Counted from the first letter of the stretch, positions 1-11,580 are shown. The stretch: 64,000 nucleotides of DNA from Echinometra lucunter (GCA_029962745.1 CM057166.1:1633994-1697993); one strand, 5' to 3'. Numbers and translations: made by a program. Notes: generated by a model from the letters alone, not told the origin.

Positions 1-226
1 TTCCGTGGGGTCCGGAACAGATACATAAATAAAGACATAACATAAACGGTGTAAAACAAATATAAGTAAAACAATTAAACATAAGAGCAAATCAATAAAT
101 CGGATTATCGACAAGAAAACATACAACATAACAAGATAAGTGAGAAGAACAAAGGAACAAAATAAAACGAAACTGGAAAATCCTATAAGGGGGCGTAGGT
201 GGGGGGGGGGGGAGAGGGACCATGTG

Positions 227-737
227 CTACAGTTCTTCAATCTTAGATTTGAATATATTAATACTAGGGGATGACTTGATATGAGGAGGAAGTGCATTGT
301 AGGCTTTAGCATTTCTATATTTGAATGATCTTTTGAGATAATTTGTTCTTGGTTTGGGTAATTTTATTTTAGCTCCAATGCAGGAAGGATAGGAATGGGT
401 TATCAGCTCAAATTCATTTCGTAGATATTTGCGGGTTAGATTATTCATAATTTTGTACATGAGGACAAGGGAATGGTCATTTCTTCTTTTTTCCAAGAGT
501 TGCCAATTAAGGGCATTATGCATTTCTAGAGCAGAGATATGAGATTCAGGTTTAATTTTAAGTATGATACGACCTGCCCTATTTTGTAATTTTTGGAGGC
601 GATCGGTGTATTTCTTAAAAGTTGCACTGTAAATAACGTCACCGTAATCAAAATACGGAATGATAAGTGAATTATATATTAATTTCAGGATCGATTCACT
701 GAGGAATCGCCTTAGTCTTCCCAGATTTCCATATATT
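227..737 (-). pseudogene. LINE reverse transcriptase C-terminal remnant
   Basis: Read on the minus strand, this gives the C-terminal part of a CR1/Jockey-like non-LTR retrotransposon reverse transcriptase. An open segment (227-523) contains the family-typical run LPKPRTNYLKRSFKYRNAKA followed by a PPHIKSS-like stretch. The same frame continues upstream to about 735 with LIIPYFDYGDVIYSA and LQKLQNRAGRIILK, the usual thumb/connection motifs. A stop codon near 737 ends the readable frame, and the palm domain and endonuclease are absent. It is a 5'-truncated dead copy. No gene lies within 2.5 kb. Confidence 0.85.
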
Positions 738-740
738 TCT

Positions 741-995
741 TACTCATACTCGACAGAGGTTTGGCTAGTAGGTCGCAGTTGACATCCCCGACTAAAATTG
801 TGTCACAGTTCATTATGTCAATAAAACTAAGGAACCGTTCATATGAATTAAGAGTTGTAACATCTGAAGAGGGCGGTCTATACTATACTGTAACGGTAAT
901 AATATACTGTAATATATACTATACTATAATATACTGTAACAAAGTGTAGGCATTTGAAACTAAAAACGAGTTATTACTAGCTTAAGATGTATAAT
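741..995. other. No gene seen; TA-rich stretch
   Basis: Low-complexity sequence, with alternating TATACTGTAA-like words between about 880 and 945. No open frame with recognisable protein content. Confidence 0.5.
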
Positions 996-1138
996 TCACT
1001 CATCTTAAATGCCTTTAAGGCAACGGAAGGGGGGGGGGTACTAAACATTGCCACCATTTTGTACAATAGGACAGGTGTCACATACAAATGAACCTCGCAT
1101 CGTGGCTGAGGGAATAAAAAGGTGATTGCCCTTTCGTA

Positions 1139-1194
<56 letters not shown>

Positions 1195-1413
1195 CTTTCT
1201 TAAATCAATCAATCAATCAATCAGTCAATCAATCAGTGGCATAAGATAATGAGTCACTCATTTTTAAGGCAACGGGGAGGGGGGGGGGGGAGCGGATACT
1301 AAACATTTCCACCATATTGTACAATAGGAACGGCGTCTTTTTTGTTTTTTCACATACAAACAAAATCTCGCATCGTGGCTGAGGGAATAAAAAGGTGATT
1401 GCCCTTTCCGTAA
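996..1413. repeat. Tandem duplication (about 150-bp unit) flanking two microsatellites
   Basis: Two diverged copies of one unit lie at about 996-1139 and 1249-1413. Both contain TACTAAACATT, CACCAT, TTGTACAATAGGA and the shared end TCGCATCGTGGCTGAGGGAA followed by AAAAGGTGATTGCCC. Between them are a (CT)n run (about 1140-1191) and an (AATC)n run (about 1202-1236). Each copy carries its own poly-G tract. Confidence 0.85.
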
Positions 1414-1639
1414 TTTGTTTACTTCATGTCCCCAGATACAACCTGTATGGCAAAAAACAGTCGACTATACATATGTCGTCTTTTCCAATTTCGAGAGAAT
1501 GTTTGTTCTCCATAGGGACACTTATATTACATACATTTTTCCGTCTTTGAACATATAATATTATATCTGTAAATTTCAAAATAAGATCCCCGTATTTGAT
1601 CTCATTAATGCCTACTTAAAGAATAACAAAGAAACAGAG

Positions 1640-1758
1640 TACAGAATTTCCAAAAAGAAAGGTAAACTAGCTTTTTTTCATTTAAAACGTTAAAAAAATT
1701 ACCTATGGGTCATCTTGCCCCCTATCAAAATACCCTGGCGTCGCCCCTGCATGCCACT
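1640..1758 (-). repeat. Dispersed repeat arm (GGGGCGxxGCCAGG family)
   Basis: Its reverse complement matches the start of the repeat at 11585-11650. Shared words are the GATAGGGG(G/A)(G/C)CAAGATGACCC block and the GGGGCG..GCCAGG end. It looks like one end of a non-autonomous element present at least twice here in opposite orientations. Confidence 0.65.
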
Positions 1759-2071
1759 TCTATTGAGTGGTCATTAAAAAGTAGAAACTCGTTCTTTGTG
1801 ACCTCATTTTAGTATTGAATGAGTAACCTAGTTTAAATCATTTCATTCGTTTCGCCATTGATAGCCTATGTTTCTGATTACATATCAAAGAATTGAATAG
1901 GGGTAAGGTTTCATCCTGGTCCACACTTTCCAATCACAATTACTTGCAAGAATAAACATATAGACTGACGAATTGCCTGAATTAATTGGGAAAACACGTA
2001 AGACTAACACTGACTAACTGGAATGTGGATCATCTCATCGTCGCTTTCAATGCAATGACAAGGATAACAGT

Positions 2072-2300
2072 GGCGTAGCTAGGATTTCTTTCTTTTGGGG
2101 GGGGGGGTGCAGGGAGGGGGAGTTGCTCCGACGTTTCTTTCTCATTGTTCCTTGTCTGTCTGCTCCCGCTCTCCCTACGTTCGCTTACCTTTTAAATTTT
2201 TCTCGCTCACGCTTTTTATCCCTTTTTCTTTTTTTTCCGCGTTTTTTTTTTTTGGGGGGGGGGGGACGACCGCCCCACCGCCTCAGGCTTCGTGGGTGAA
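2072..2300 (+). repeat. Poly-G dispersed repeat, GTGGCGTAGCTAGG family, copy 1
   Basis: It begins with GTGGCGTAGCTAGGATTTC, then a G tract, GTGCAGGGAGGGGGAGTT, GCTCCGACGTTTCTTT, a pyrimidine-rich middle (TGCTCCCGCTCT), and T-run plus G-run DNA before a CCGCCCCACC end. The same order of words recurs at 15222-15517, so this is a dispersed repeat family. No coding content. Confidence 0.8.
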
Positions 2301-3340
2301 GGATAAAATCATTTCCTCCAGCTAAGAGGAAGTGGAAATGTATGAAAGCCGCTCCTAATTCATGATATTTTTTAAAATTCTTTATTTTATGTGGTGAAGT
2401 GTAATGTCACCACGGCCTTTACCATTATGTCGATTTCTTGCTTCGTGATTGGCGAATTAGGAAGGACAATGCACAAAGATTAGTTTTCAGAATCAGACTC
2501 TACTGAAACACGATTCCATTAAGCCTTGCACCGACAATCATTTCTGGCTTTGTCAGATAAGAGGAAGAGAGTTATAATGTAAGGGCTAACGTCAAGTCCA
2601 GTAGACCGTGTAGTCTATAATTCAAACACCATAACGCATTACGAATAGCCAGCGTCTGTACCTCCAAACTACGCAAATATAATGCATATGAACGATGCGA
2701 CGAACGCCTCTTCCCGAAACCACTCCTAGCGATGTGTGTCATTCTGCATTTCAAGCCAGAACGTGAAGGAGGCCAAAGGATTTTCATTGCTCCGTTTTAA
2801 AAGATGACTCAGATATTGAAGTAATTGATGTCTGCCCTATCGGACTATTATTTAAGGAATATTGTATCTATGGTCAGAATACGCTCTTCAGTTTGTGGGT
2901 TTACTCAAAGTAGGTTTTACAGATTACTATAGCTGTTTTAAGCTGTGTTCTTAAGAATGTTAGTATGCTTGCGGCTGTACTTCTCGCCGTATTTTTGTAT
3001 GGAACGTCATAATATTATTGATGTCTTAATTAATAGGTGGATCTAAACGTCTTGGAGCTGTCTGCTTAAAATTTTGTGGTGCGTTCACCGATTTGCCCGA
3101 CTTTTGTGTCTGTAACGGTCCAATGCCTGAAATGCACCAAACTGTGCTCCAGAATTTTGACGGAGAAAACCATTTCAGGGAATGTCAGGTCAAAGGTTTA
3201 AAAAGTGATGGTAGTGGTGAGGATTGTCACCATAGTGATGAATTTGAAAAGGTATTGAATATGTATTATGTACATTTTACCATTTCTTAAAAGTTTGCTT
3301 TGCGCTCAGCTGAAGGTATTTTGTAAGCATTGAATATATT
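2301..3340. other. Intergenic, no feature recognised
   Basis: Unique-looking sequence upstream of the seven-helix gene. Short open frames at 2572-2787 (-) and 3093-3290 (+) have no recognisable domain, signal peptide or splice context that I can support. Promoter and first non-coding exon of the downstream gene could lie here, but no clear TATA box or initiator was identified. Confidence 0.4.
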
Positions 3341-3352
3341 TTATTCTTTCAG

Positions 3353-3445
3353 ATTTACACTGTGAGTTCAGACAGATGCTTCTAGATTAAATTGACTTCA
3401 TCTACCATGGACACCAACGTAACCGATTCGATGGATGTTAATCGC
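3353..3445 (+). CDS. Seven-helix gene, first coding exon with 5' UTR
   Basis: A pyrimidine tract and TTTCAG acceptor end at 3352, so an upstream non-coding exon is likely. Translation starts at 3407 and gives 13 residues including the NVT sequon. The GTAAGT donor begins at 3446, phase 0. Confidence 0.7.
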
Positions 3446-3587
3446 GTAAGTATAATGAAATAAGGTGTGAAGGATATAAAAACTACGACGGCGACGACGA
3501 CGACGATGATGATGATAACGATGGTGTTGATGATGGTGATGATGATGGTGGTGATGATGATGGTGATGATGATGGTAGTGATGGTGG

Positions 3588-3622
<35 letters not shown>

Positions 3623-3721
3623 GTGGTGGTTGTGGTGGAGGTGGGGGTAATGGTAGTAGTGGTAGTGTTGGTGTTGATGATGGTGATGATGATGGTAGTG
3701 ATGATGATGATGATGTGATGA

Positions 3722-3763
<42 letters not shown>

Positions 3764-5973
3764 AATGATGATTATGCTGCTGCTGCTGATGATATTCATG
3801 ATGATGGTGGTAATAACAATAGAGAGGATGATGATGGTGAAGATGATCATGATGATCATGATGATAATGACCATGTTGATGAACTTTGTTATGATGAAGG
3901 TGGTGATATCAGTTATGATTATGTCGATGATGATAGGGTTGTCCTTTCCATTCCTTTCTTACCCCTTTTCTCACTCCCTTCCTTTGCTCACTCTCACCAT
4001 TTCTTACTCTTTTCCCCCTTTCCTATTCTGTATCCCCGTACCTGAACAATCTTTCTTATTTCATCTCTCCTAATATCTATTGTTCTTAATATTACTTTCA
4101 TGTATCTTTGATCAATGAAGGTTACCTTTATACAAAATATCAATTTTCCATCTTTGACATTTTCAGACGTCTTTCCGAGACTGCATTCGCCCTGCACCGT
4201 TCAACTCAACCGAGATTAGCCTCCTTTTCCTGGCTCACTGCTACATTCTCGGTACGATCTTCAACCTCCTTGCCGTCACCGCCACTTTCTTCCTCTACCG
4301 TCTCGTTCAGATCAAAGCGCGACCTCTCGTCCTCTCTGTCAACATCCTTCTCGTCATCATGGCTGCCTTGCGTTACCTCTACCTTGCCGTCGACCCATAC
4401 AACGTCCGCATGTACTTTCCGACGTGGTTCATGCAGGTTATGGAAGACATCGCCATCCCGTGTTTGACGTCCGCCTTCGCCTTCATCCAGTACGCGCTGT
4501 TCCAGCTCTGTAAACTCCAGCGACCTAATCGACACATGCAGAGCCCTTGCATTCTCTTGAGCATCGTTGCGTGCCACTTCGCTTTCGTCATCATCATCGA
4601 CGTCCTTCTCATCTACCAGATCGGAGGGTGCTGGCTGCTTTTACTCTGTCAAGTTTTCACGCTGGTCTGGGGACTGATCCTATGCTTATCCGTCTCGATA
4701 CTTGCTTTAAAACTTGTCACTCGCGACAGGAGAGTAAAGCGGACGCTCCGGGGAGAATCCAGACACGAAAACCGCTCATCGTCGACGAGGAACGACGTGC
4801 AAGTCGAAGAAGCTGCCCAGAAGAAGAAAGAAACAGACCATTTGAGGAAATTGAAGAGGATTTGTTTCTCGGCGAGTGTGACAGGGTTGATGTGTTTTGT
4901 TGCTGCATTGGTCGGTGTAATTTTGATAGCAAACCCTTCGATCAAAACAGATATCGGCCGACCGGGCTGGCTAATATATCAAACGATACAAAGGTAAGTA
5001 TCACATGGAAATTCAGAAGAATTAATGTGACTAAAAATAAAAAGAAAAATAGAAAAGAGAGAACACAGCATCTTTCTATATTTAGAAAGATGTGTTAGGT
5101 TGACAAAAAGTACAGAAAACCCCACAAATCAAACAAAACAACAACAAACAAACACGTTTATCTAACCGATGCCAAGACGTATGCAAGCCAGAGATAGGGC
5201 TACACAAATTTTCAAGAATTTCTGGTAAAAATAAATGATTCATTAAAGAATGCAAGGGGTGTTATATTCATAATTCCCCATAAAGGTTGTTTTTATTGCC
5301 ATTTTCCGCAGTCATAATAATATGTATAAATTAAAAAAGGGATAGACTTCAACAGCCCCCCCCCCCCGAAAAAATAAATTATGAAAAAGGAGAATTTTGA
5401 AAATTAGTTAATTTTTTGAAAAAAAAACAACACATGTCCTTTTAATGAATGCAACATATTTCGAAGTTGGCGCAATGCATTATCAGTCTGAGATATTCAG
5501 TCAGGGCCAACTTATATAAGTTGACTGAGTGAATATCTCGGGCTGATGATAAGTTGACTGACTGAATATCTGAGGCTAATTATGAAGTGCGCCAACTTCG
5601 GAACATGTACCATTCATTTAAAAGTTCTGTGCTTTTGTCATCTTTATTTTTAAGTCATTACCGTTATTTTCCTTTGGAGATAATTTTGTCGTTGTTCGTC
5701 ATTACCCTTTTCCGATTCGTCCTCCTATTATGTTTCTCATTTACATAATGCTTCATGCATTTTCATTTCTTTTTTTTTTCTTCTCTGTTCGTATCAATTC
5801 ATCTTCATATCAAATAATCTTTCCCCTATTTTTAACAACGTCTATATCACCATGCCCGCTAACGTTTACCCCTGATTTTCTTGATCTTTTTCGATGACAG
5901 GTTGGTCGAGATCGCCTTCGGATTCATTCTCCTTTACATCTCATGGCAGCGATCAGACGGACCCTCCATGTGA
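3407..5973 (+). CDS. Seven-helix membrane protein, PRRT3/4-like (three-exon gene)
   Basis: Joining coding exons 3407-3445, 4167-4993 and 5901-5973 gives one 312-residue frame. Junctions obey GT/AG and phases agree (0 then 2). The start ATG sits in a strong ACCATGG context. Seven hydrophobic helices are visible, at about 30-56, 65-88, 105-128, 140-163, 168-195, 243-268 and 279-304. A long basic/acidic third inner loop (about 199-242) and a short tail follow. N4 and N26 are N-glycosylation sequons in the short outer N-terminus. LYLAVDPYNVR after helix 2 and CLTSAFAFIQYALFQL in helix 3 recall vertebrate proline-rich transmembrane proteins 3 and 4. Those are longer, with a proline-rich ectodomain that is missing here. 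Ligand and function are unknown, and a divergent rhodopsin-like GPCR is the alternative; no DRY or NPxxY motif is evident. Family assignment is from memory and moderate; exon structure is strong. Confidence 0.75.
3482..3772 (+). repeat. (GAT)n/(GGT)n microsatellite in intron 1
   Basis: About 290 bp of imperfect GAT and GGT triplets within the first coding intron of the seven-helix gene. It creates long artificial open frames of poly-Met/Val on one strand and poly-His on the other, none of them genes. Confidence 0.95.
4167..4993 (+). CDS. Seven-helix gene, main exon (helices 1-6 and most of 7)
   Basis: Acceptor TTTTCAG at 4160-4166 and donor GTAAGTA at 4994. The frame is open for 275 codons plus two bases. 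GC-rich third positions contrast with the AT-rich flanks, as expected for coding sequence. Confidence 0.85.
5437..5626. mobile_element. MITE-like inverted repeat in intron 2
   Basis: Two arms of about 75 bp (5437-5514 and 5553-5626) are reverse complements with some mismatches. The outer parts read CTTTTAATGAATG with CGAAGTTGGCGCA, and GCGCCAACTTCGG with CATTCATTTAAAAG. The inner parts share TGAGATATTCAGTCAG against CTGACTGAATATCTGAG. No coding capacity. Confidence 0.8.
5901..5973 (+). CDS. Seven-helix gene, last coding exon
   Basis: Acceptor GATGACAG ends at 5900. The one leading base completes the split Arg codon, and the frame then reads LVEIAFGFILLYISWQRSDG to a TGA at 5971-5973. No canonical AATAAA was found before the LINE fragment starting about 100 bp downstream, so the 3' end of the transcript is unknown. 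Confidence 0.7.
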
Positions 5974-6077
5974 TGACCGACATCGATTTTGACATCATCG
6001 TCCTTACCAGGAGCAGAGATCTCCAACAATCGAAGACTCGTCAAGAGACGATATCTGTCGGCCATTGCGCCATATTT

Positions 6078-6112
6078 TCAATTTATCAATGATTGGGTTT
6101 TTCCCGGACGAC

Positions 6113-6143
<31 letters not shown>

Positions 6144-6252
6144 CAGCCAAAGTAACGCCGATCTTTAAGTCAGGTGATAAACGCGGATTTACTAATTACA
6201 GACCTATCTCTGTTTTGTTGGTTTTTCTGAATTATTCTGATTTTTTTTTTTA
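6078..6252 (+). pseudogene. LINE reverse transcriptase fragment interrupted by poly-A
   Basis: The plus-strand frame reads FPDDLK, then an expanded A tract (about 6116-6143, read as poly-Lys), then AKVTPIFKSGDKRGFTNYRP with an ISVL continuation. This is the classic N-terminal palm region of CR1/Jockey-type RTs. Everything before and after is missing. The A expansion replaces a few codons between LK and AKV. Confidence 0.85.
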
Positions 6253-6259
6253 GTTCTAT

Positions 6260-7625
6260 TCTCCACAAACATCAAGAGACGATAAATATATCTATCGACC
6301 ATTGTACCATGTTTACAATTTATGAATGAGGTATTGTCCATTCGCTGAAAATCTGGTGTATATCCGAATGATAGTTTGCATCACGGTTTCTTATCTATTT
6401 TCAGAGTAAATATGGTTTTTAAGAAAGGCTAAGTATTTGTAAATTGGGAAACTGCATTTTATATTATTGAATAACTATTCGTAATGTATTAGACTTACAA
6501 TACTGCAATACTCAGAGGGCCACTTTGACATTAAAATTGCATTGATTTTTAATTAATTTATTTATTACTTAATTATGTATCCATTGTGTTAATTTCGTGT
6601 TAAATGCTCAGTGCTGGTAATTGGTATCAAATAATATGAGTCATGAACACTATAACCAGCTTGTTTAAAGCTATCACTGATATTGCAAAAATGTGTGTAA
6701 TTGGCTTTTTACGGACAAGTATATCAATCAGACATTGTTATTTACGTCTGGGACCAAACGAGAATCGGTTTGTAAGTGAAGACGAAAGGCTGACTCGCCG
6801 ATGTTACCTCAAGACCAATATTATTTTCATTGCATTTCATTTATTCAATTTAAAAAAGAAGAAGCTAATGTTACATACATAAGGAAAAAAATGCATATAA
6901 ATTGTATGATTATACAAATATAGCATTTATGACATCACACTTAATGTCAAAAGAATTAAAATTAACTAAATCAGGTTGGAAATGTAGGGGATAGCTGAAA
7001 AGCTAGGCTTGTAGATTGCTGCCCCCCATAACTTAATGGTAAAAACAATGTATTTCTAATATAGGTAGAATATGAAAACATGAGACACGATAGATAAAAC
7101 ATGAAAGGACAGAAAGGGACACGGAAATAGAGAAGAGAATGAAGGGACGAAAGAGGGCTCTTACCTATACGCACACAGACAACACATGGACGGACCGGAG
7201 TACGGATTCTTAAACCAAAATTGAGAACATTAATGAGTGAATCAAATATAAGAATCTGGGAGATAAAAATTTTTAAAGGAAAATAAGGGGGTGACGAGTT
7301 ATTAAGCCGACACATGAAACGAAATTTCCTTAACTTGAATTTAAAAGAGTTAAAACTAGGGGCATTCTTGATGCTACTATATTATGAATATTCCAAAGTT
7401 TTGGGCCAGTGAAAGTTAAAATAGATTTAGTGAGTCAATGGCAGGTGAAAGTCGTCAGATTGGAGTGTGGGGTATTTGTGTATAGTTCTATTTTTGTGGA
7501 ACATTGAATTGATAATTGTGGGTAACGCATTATCATTCAATTGGTTCAATATTATTGAGGGAGAACATTACAAAAGCATGATAGTTGCGTTGCGATATTA
7601 TAATGAGGAATACAATACATAGGCT
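6260..7625. other. No gene recognised
   Basis: AT-rich sequence without a domain-bearing frame. The minus-strand frame at 6971-7315 has no recognisable motif. Confidence 0.4.
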
Positions 7626-7635
7626 CAAAGACAGT

Positions 7636-7760
7636 ATACATGCAGGGTCATGGGCAGAAATCCGGGGGGGGGGGGGGGTCGGGGACGAGTCCCCCCCCCC
7701 CCGCTTCCTCCAGGATGTGGGGGTCCCAAAAGAGGACCTTCATTTAACTTGACAATCCAG
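7636..7760. repeat. Poly-G/poly-C dispersed repeat end
   Basis: GGGCAGAAATCC followed by a 14-G run, then GACGAGTCCCCC and CTCCAGGATGTGGGGG. It resembles the other G-tract repeats in the window (for example 18190-18300) and has no coding content. Confidence 0.5.
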
Positions 7761-8585
7761 TGTTCCCCTTGTAAACTTTGCAAATCATGGAATTTAGGAG
7801 TACCAAAAAGACCATTTTTCTTATCAGAGAATAAAATGATATCTCAGGGTAAAGACAGACACCCCTTATGTTATGTTTTTTTTTTGTTTATTTTTTTTTC
7901 TCCTTCTTTTGCTTGCCAGAAAACTTCAACACAAACATGACAAAGTACTCCTGAGCTAGCTTTTAAAACGATCAAAGTTAGCAGTTAAACAGACTGTATG
8001 CTTTGTGATCGTATATTGAGTCATTTTAAACAAGTATGATATACATTCGTATGGCTTGTTGGTTTCATGTCGTTTTTTCATAAGGTTCATAATTTTGAAA
8101 ATTGCAAAGAAACCTGCATTGTTTTAGGAGGTAAATTCTGTATATAACCCGGAGAGTAATGCATCAATTTTTTTTTCTAGAATTATGAACTCCCTGATGA
8201 TTTTGTGTTTCTGAATAATGAAGCTTCGATATATTGAATGATCGTTCGGATTTATTATGGACCTTTGGAAATAGGAGGACTAAATGCCTAAATCGGACGA
8301 GGGGGTTTAATGCAGTGATTACACGAATAGCTAGGAGTCTAACGTCAATAAAGGAAAATCTCTCTAATCCAAAATTAATTCGTGACGTCTACAATCACTG
8401 TAATAAACGGACACATTGAGCTATGAATATATTTATTGAAATATGAGATATCATGCTACAAATTCTCTATGCTGGATGTTGTAAATCAGTTTGTCATTTT
8501 TTTCTTTGATTAAACTATAATAACACTTTTCCAGGCTCAGTGAGGCATATACACAATTCCCTTATAGTGGAAGAGATAGAGGGGA
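7761..8585. other. No gene recognised
   Basis: No repeat pair, splice-consistent exon or protein motif recognised. A 61-codon frame at 8234-8419 has no known domain. Confidence 0.35.
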
Positions 8586-8589
8586 GAAT

Positions 8590-8591
8590 GA

Positions 8592-8676
<85 letters not shown>

Positions 8677-8930
8677 TGGAGAGAGATGCAGAGAGAGAGA
8701 GAGAGAGACAGACAGACAAACAGACTGTTATCAGCATGATTAGTAAGGGAGAGGAGAGGGACAGAGGAAGAAGAGAAGAAGAAGAAGAAGACGAAGAAGA
8801 AGAAGAAGAAGAAGAAGAAGAGAAGAAGAAGAAGAAGGAGGAGAAGAAGAAAGAGAGAGAGAGAGCAGAGAGAAGATTGATACAGAAAGGGAAGGAAAGG
8901 GAAAGGAAAGAGAGAGAGAGATTGATAAAT
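8590..8930 (+). repeat. (AG)n, (GGGAGA)n and (GAA)n purine microsatellite cluster
   Basis: About 340 bp of nearly uninterrupted purines, first AG dinucleotides (8590-8710), then GAA/GAAG triplets (8765-8870). Open frames across it encode poly-Arg/Glu or poly-Ser/Leu and are artefacts. Confidence 0.95.
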
Positions 8931-9158
8931 AAGAGCAGTCTATTTCACTTTGTACATCATATTAGAATAATATTCATCAACAACAATTACCAACAACAAC
9001 AACTACAAAAAGAACAAAATAAATGAGGCCTACACAATTTTGATTAGGCGTATTTAGGATGAATGGCGTTCAACACAAACACTCACAAAAAGACACTAAA
9101 AGGGATGATAAGAGGGGAGAGAGAGAGATGGAGAGAGAGAGAGGCAGGCAGACACATA

Positions 9159-9336
9159 TGGGGTGTTGCAAGAAAGTTGCAATCGATTGAAAGTTGCAAC
9201 TGATTGTCACTGGCCAATCAGAATCATTGTTACATGCATGTCTTCTTAAAAGGGCAGACCTTGAGCGAATATGAATGGTTGTTTCAAAATTAACAATTAT
9301 TTGCAAATTGATTGCAACCTTCTTACAACACCCCAA
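9159..9336. mobile_element. MITE with TIRs TGGGGTGTTGCAAGAAAG
   Basis: Left end GGGGTGTTGCAAGAAAG and right end CTTCTTACAACACCCC are reverse complements apart from single mismatches. The match continues inward through TTGCAATCGATT against AATTGATTGCAA. TA dinucleotides flank both ends, compatible with a TA target duplication. The element lies inside purine-rich microsatellite DNA. Confidence 0.8.
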
Positions 9337-9352
9337 TAGACTGATATCGGGA

Positions 9353-9670
9353 AGGCAGGGGAGAGGGAAAGAGGAAAAAGAGAGAGAAAGAGATTGATAG
9401 AGAAAGGAAGGAGAGGGAAAGAGGAAAAAGAGAGAGAAAGAGATTGATAGAGAAAGGGAGGGGAGAGGGAAAGAGGAAAAAGAGAGAGAAAGAGATAGAG
9501 AAAGGAAGGAGAGGGGGAGTGAGAAAAGGACAGAGAGATTGATAAAGAAAGGAAGGGAGAAGGAAAGAGGAAAAAGAGATCGATAGAGATAGGGGATGAG
9601 AAAAGGAGAAATTGATAGAGAAAACGGATGAGGGAGAAAAATATAGAGAGAAGAGAAAGGAGAAGAGGAG
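9353..9670 (+). repeat. Purine minisatellite, unit about 54 bp
   Basis: Three to four imperfect copies of a unit containing GGGAAAGAGGAAAAAGAGAG, AAAGAGATTGATAGAGAAAG and a GGAAGGAGA spacer, degrading towards 9670. The minus-strand open frames (Ser/Leu/Phe-rich) are by-products of the composition. Confidence 0.85.
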
Positions 9671-9671
9671 A

Positions 9672-9970
9672 ATGATATTTCACGAAACCTTTTACAAACC
9701 CTTCTTGCTTTTGGCATTTTCCGATCAAAATGATTCCGTTAATGAATTTCAAATTAGATCTTAACCCTGTTAATAGCCTACAATATAGGTCTTGCAGTTC
9801 ACGGCCGGGTTACAATGAATCGGTGACGGGTGAAACCAATTACGTACGGAACACGTTGTTGCGATGGAGTGAGAATAATCAAACACATTTATAACCCGCC
9901 TAATACTACGTTTATAGGCGCAGTACATGTTGTCCTTCCAGCTATTAGGTGAAGCATTGTCTTTACAGCA
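9672..9970. other. No feature recognised
   Basis: Mixed-composition spacer between the purine minisatellite and the MITE end at 9975. No open frame of interest. Confidence 0.35.
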
Positions 9971-9974
9971 TGCC

Positions 9975-10092
9975 TAGTAGTTCAGATTCTGAACGATTTT
10001 ATTAGAAGAGCCATCTCCCCAAGCGCGATATCCCCCCAACCGCTGCACGGGATCACGCCATCTCTCGGCCTGGCAGCGGTTGGGGGTAATTT
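9975..10092 (+). mobile_element. Partial copy of the AGTTCAGATTCTGAACG MITE
   Basis: TAGTTCAGATTCTGAACGAT, TTTATTAGAAGAGC and ATCTCCCCAAGCGCGATATC, then an inner hairpin (CCAACCGCTG with CAGCGGTTGG around the CTCGGCCTGGCA stretch). The same words form the ends of the complete element at 19620-19848, so this is a second, one-ended copy. Confidence 0.85.
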
Positions 10093-10168
10093 GATGGTAT
10101 GGTACTTTCATGGTTTTGATGTATAGTGTCGTCAAAATACCATGGTACTCATGATACTTTTTAACAAG

Positions 10169-10234
10169 GCTCTCTCTCTCTCTCCCTCTTCTCTCTCTCT
10201 CTCTGTCTCTCTCTGTCTCTATTTCTCTCTTTCT

Positions 10235-10265
<31 letters not shown>

Positions 10266-10267
10266 AC
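10169..10267 (+). repeat. (CT)n microsatellite
   Basis: About 100 bp of CT dinucleotides with TCTG interruptions and a short C run. Confidence 0.95.
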
Positions 10268-10493
10268 CCCTCCCAAGGATTTTTTTCCCTTTCTCTATTA
10301 ATATCCCTACTCTCTCACTGCAGTATCATGACTTTCTTGTGTTTTTTCTATTTCGACCTCTATGATCTAGACTTATTTCCGCTTTATTGTAGCCTCTTAT
10401 ATTTCATAATGTAGTTTTTTAAAACTCCTATATAGACCATTCTTCCCATGTTACGTCACACTACTAATAAGTGACATTTAGTTCAAATATACC

Positions 10494-10718
10494 GGGGCCC
10501 GTTGCATGAAACTTACTATAATAGTAACTTTGCTAATATAGTAACTCTTCATGGAATACTGGATTTTGATTGGCTGTTGAGCATATGGCATGTTGCTCAA
10601 CAGCCAATCAAAATCCAGTATGGCATGTTGCTCAACAGCCAATCAAAATCCAGTATTCCATGAAGAGTTACTATATTAGCAAAGTTACTATTAGAGTAAG
10701 TTTTATGCAACGGGCCCC
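10494..10718. mobile_element. Foldback MITE with TIRs GGGGCCCGTTGCATGAAAC
   Basis: Ends GGGGCCCGTTGCATGAAACT and AGTTTTATGCAACGGGCCCC are near-perfect reverse complements, and complementarity continues (GCTAATATAGTAACTCTTCA against TGAAGAGTTACTATATTAGC). The centre contains a direct duplication of a 40-bp CCAATCAAAATCCAGTATGG-type segment on the right side, so the right arm is longer. Confidence 0.9.
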
Positions 10719-10719
10719 T

Positions 10720-11580
10720 GTACACCAAAAGTCCCAGACAATGGTCCTGACAACAGTGGCATGCCCCCCCCCTCCATATACCTTGCCTTTGGCTGGCGAA
10801 ACACAGGTTTAATACTACTATTTTTCTTGACATGATCAGATTCTTTTTTCAAAAATAGTGTTCCTTTAAAAAATCTGGAAACATAACGAACTGAAGTTAA
10901 GCGCATTTTCATTATCTCCTGATCGGGTTTTAGTTTTGTCTCTATTCAGTTCCACCACAATTATGACAACAAAAAGATCCGACCTCCTCTGAGCTATTGT
11001 ACTGTAGAAAACCCCATTATTCCTAACCATATCAGATTGTTGCTTCCCATATGAAACATAAAATAGAAAAATAAGTTGAATGTGTTTTTGTGTATAGTAA
11101 CTGTAGAGACGGCAGTTCATTCACTGCCCGTATTATTCTGAGACAAACAAGGAATAGAACATCACACAATGTACCTCTATAATAGAAGAAAAGTATCCAC
11201 CTTATCGTAATAATACACATAAAAAGTTTTTGTACGAGATACAGATCAGTGGAACCCCATATCATTTTTATGATGACCGAACGTGATAGCTTTGGATATC
11301 ATTTACATTTCGGATGTTTTATATTGTGATACACCCAAGAGGGTGTAATTTAGTCCCTGCTTGAAAGATGAACTTTGTTTTCCGAGTACTTTGATTTCCC
11401 TCTATGTATCGTACATGTATAATTAGAGGTCTGCACTTTTAGAGTCGCTCTGTCTTCTGTCTCGTTTCATTTTCTCTTTTGTTTTCTTGTGTTTTGTGTG
11501 GCACTCTTGTTGTGTCCTTCTGTGTGGCTTTCATATTCGTATTCATACATCTTTGTTGTTACTGAGAGTTTCTGGGAATA
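10720..11580. other. No gene recognised
   Basis: Several short minus-strand frames (10703-11265) lack domains or splice context. Nothing else supported. Confidence 0.35.

Noticed and set aside
3398..4073. Long open frames of poly-His, poly-Met and poly-Val
   Set aside because: They are readings of the GAT/GGT microsatellite in an intron; both strands are open only because the repeat lacks stops.
4108..5098. Alternative-frame and antisense open frames over the seven-helix exon
   Set aside because: Shadows of the GC-rich coding exon; only one frame gives helices and fits the splice phases.
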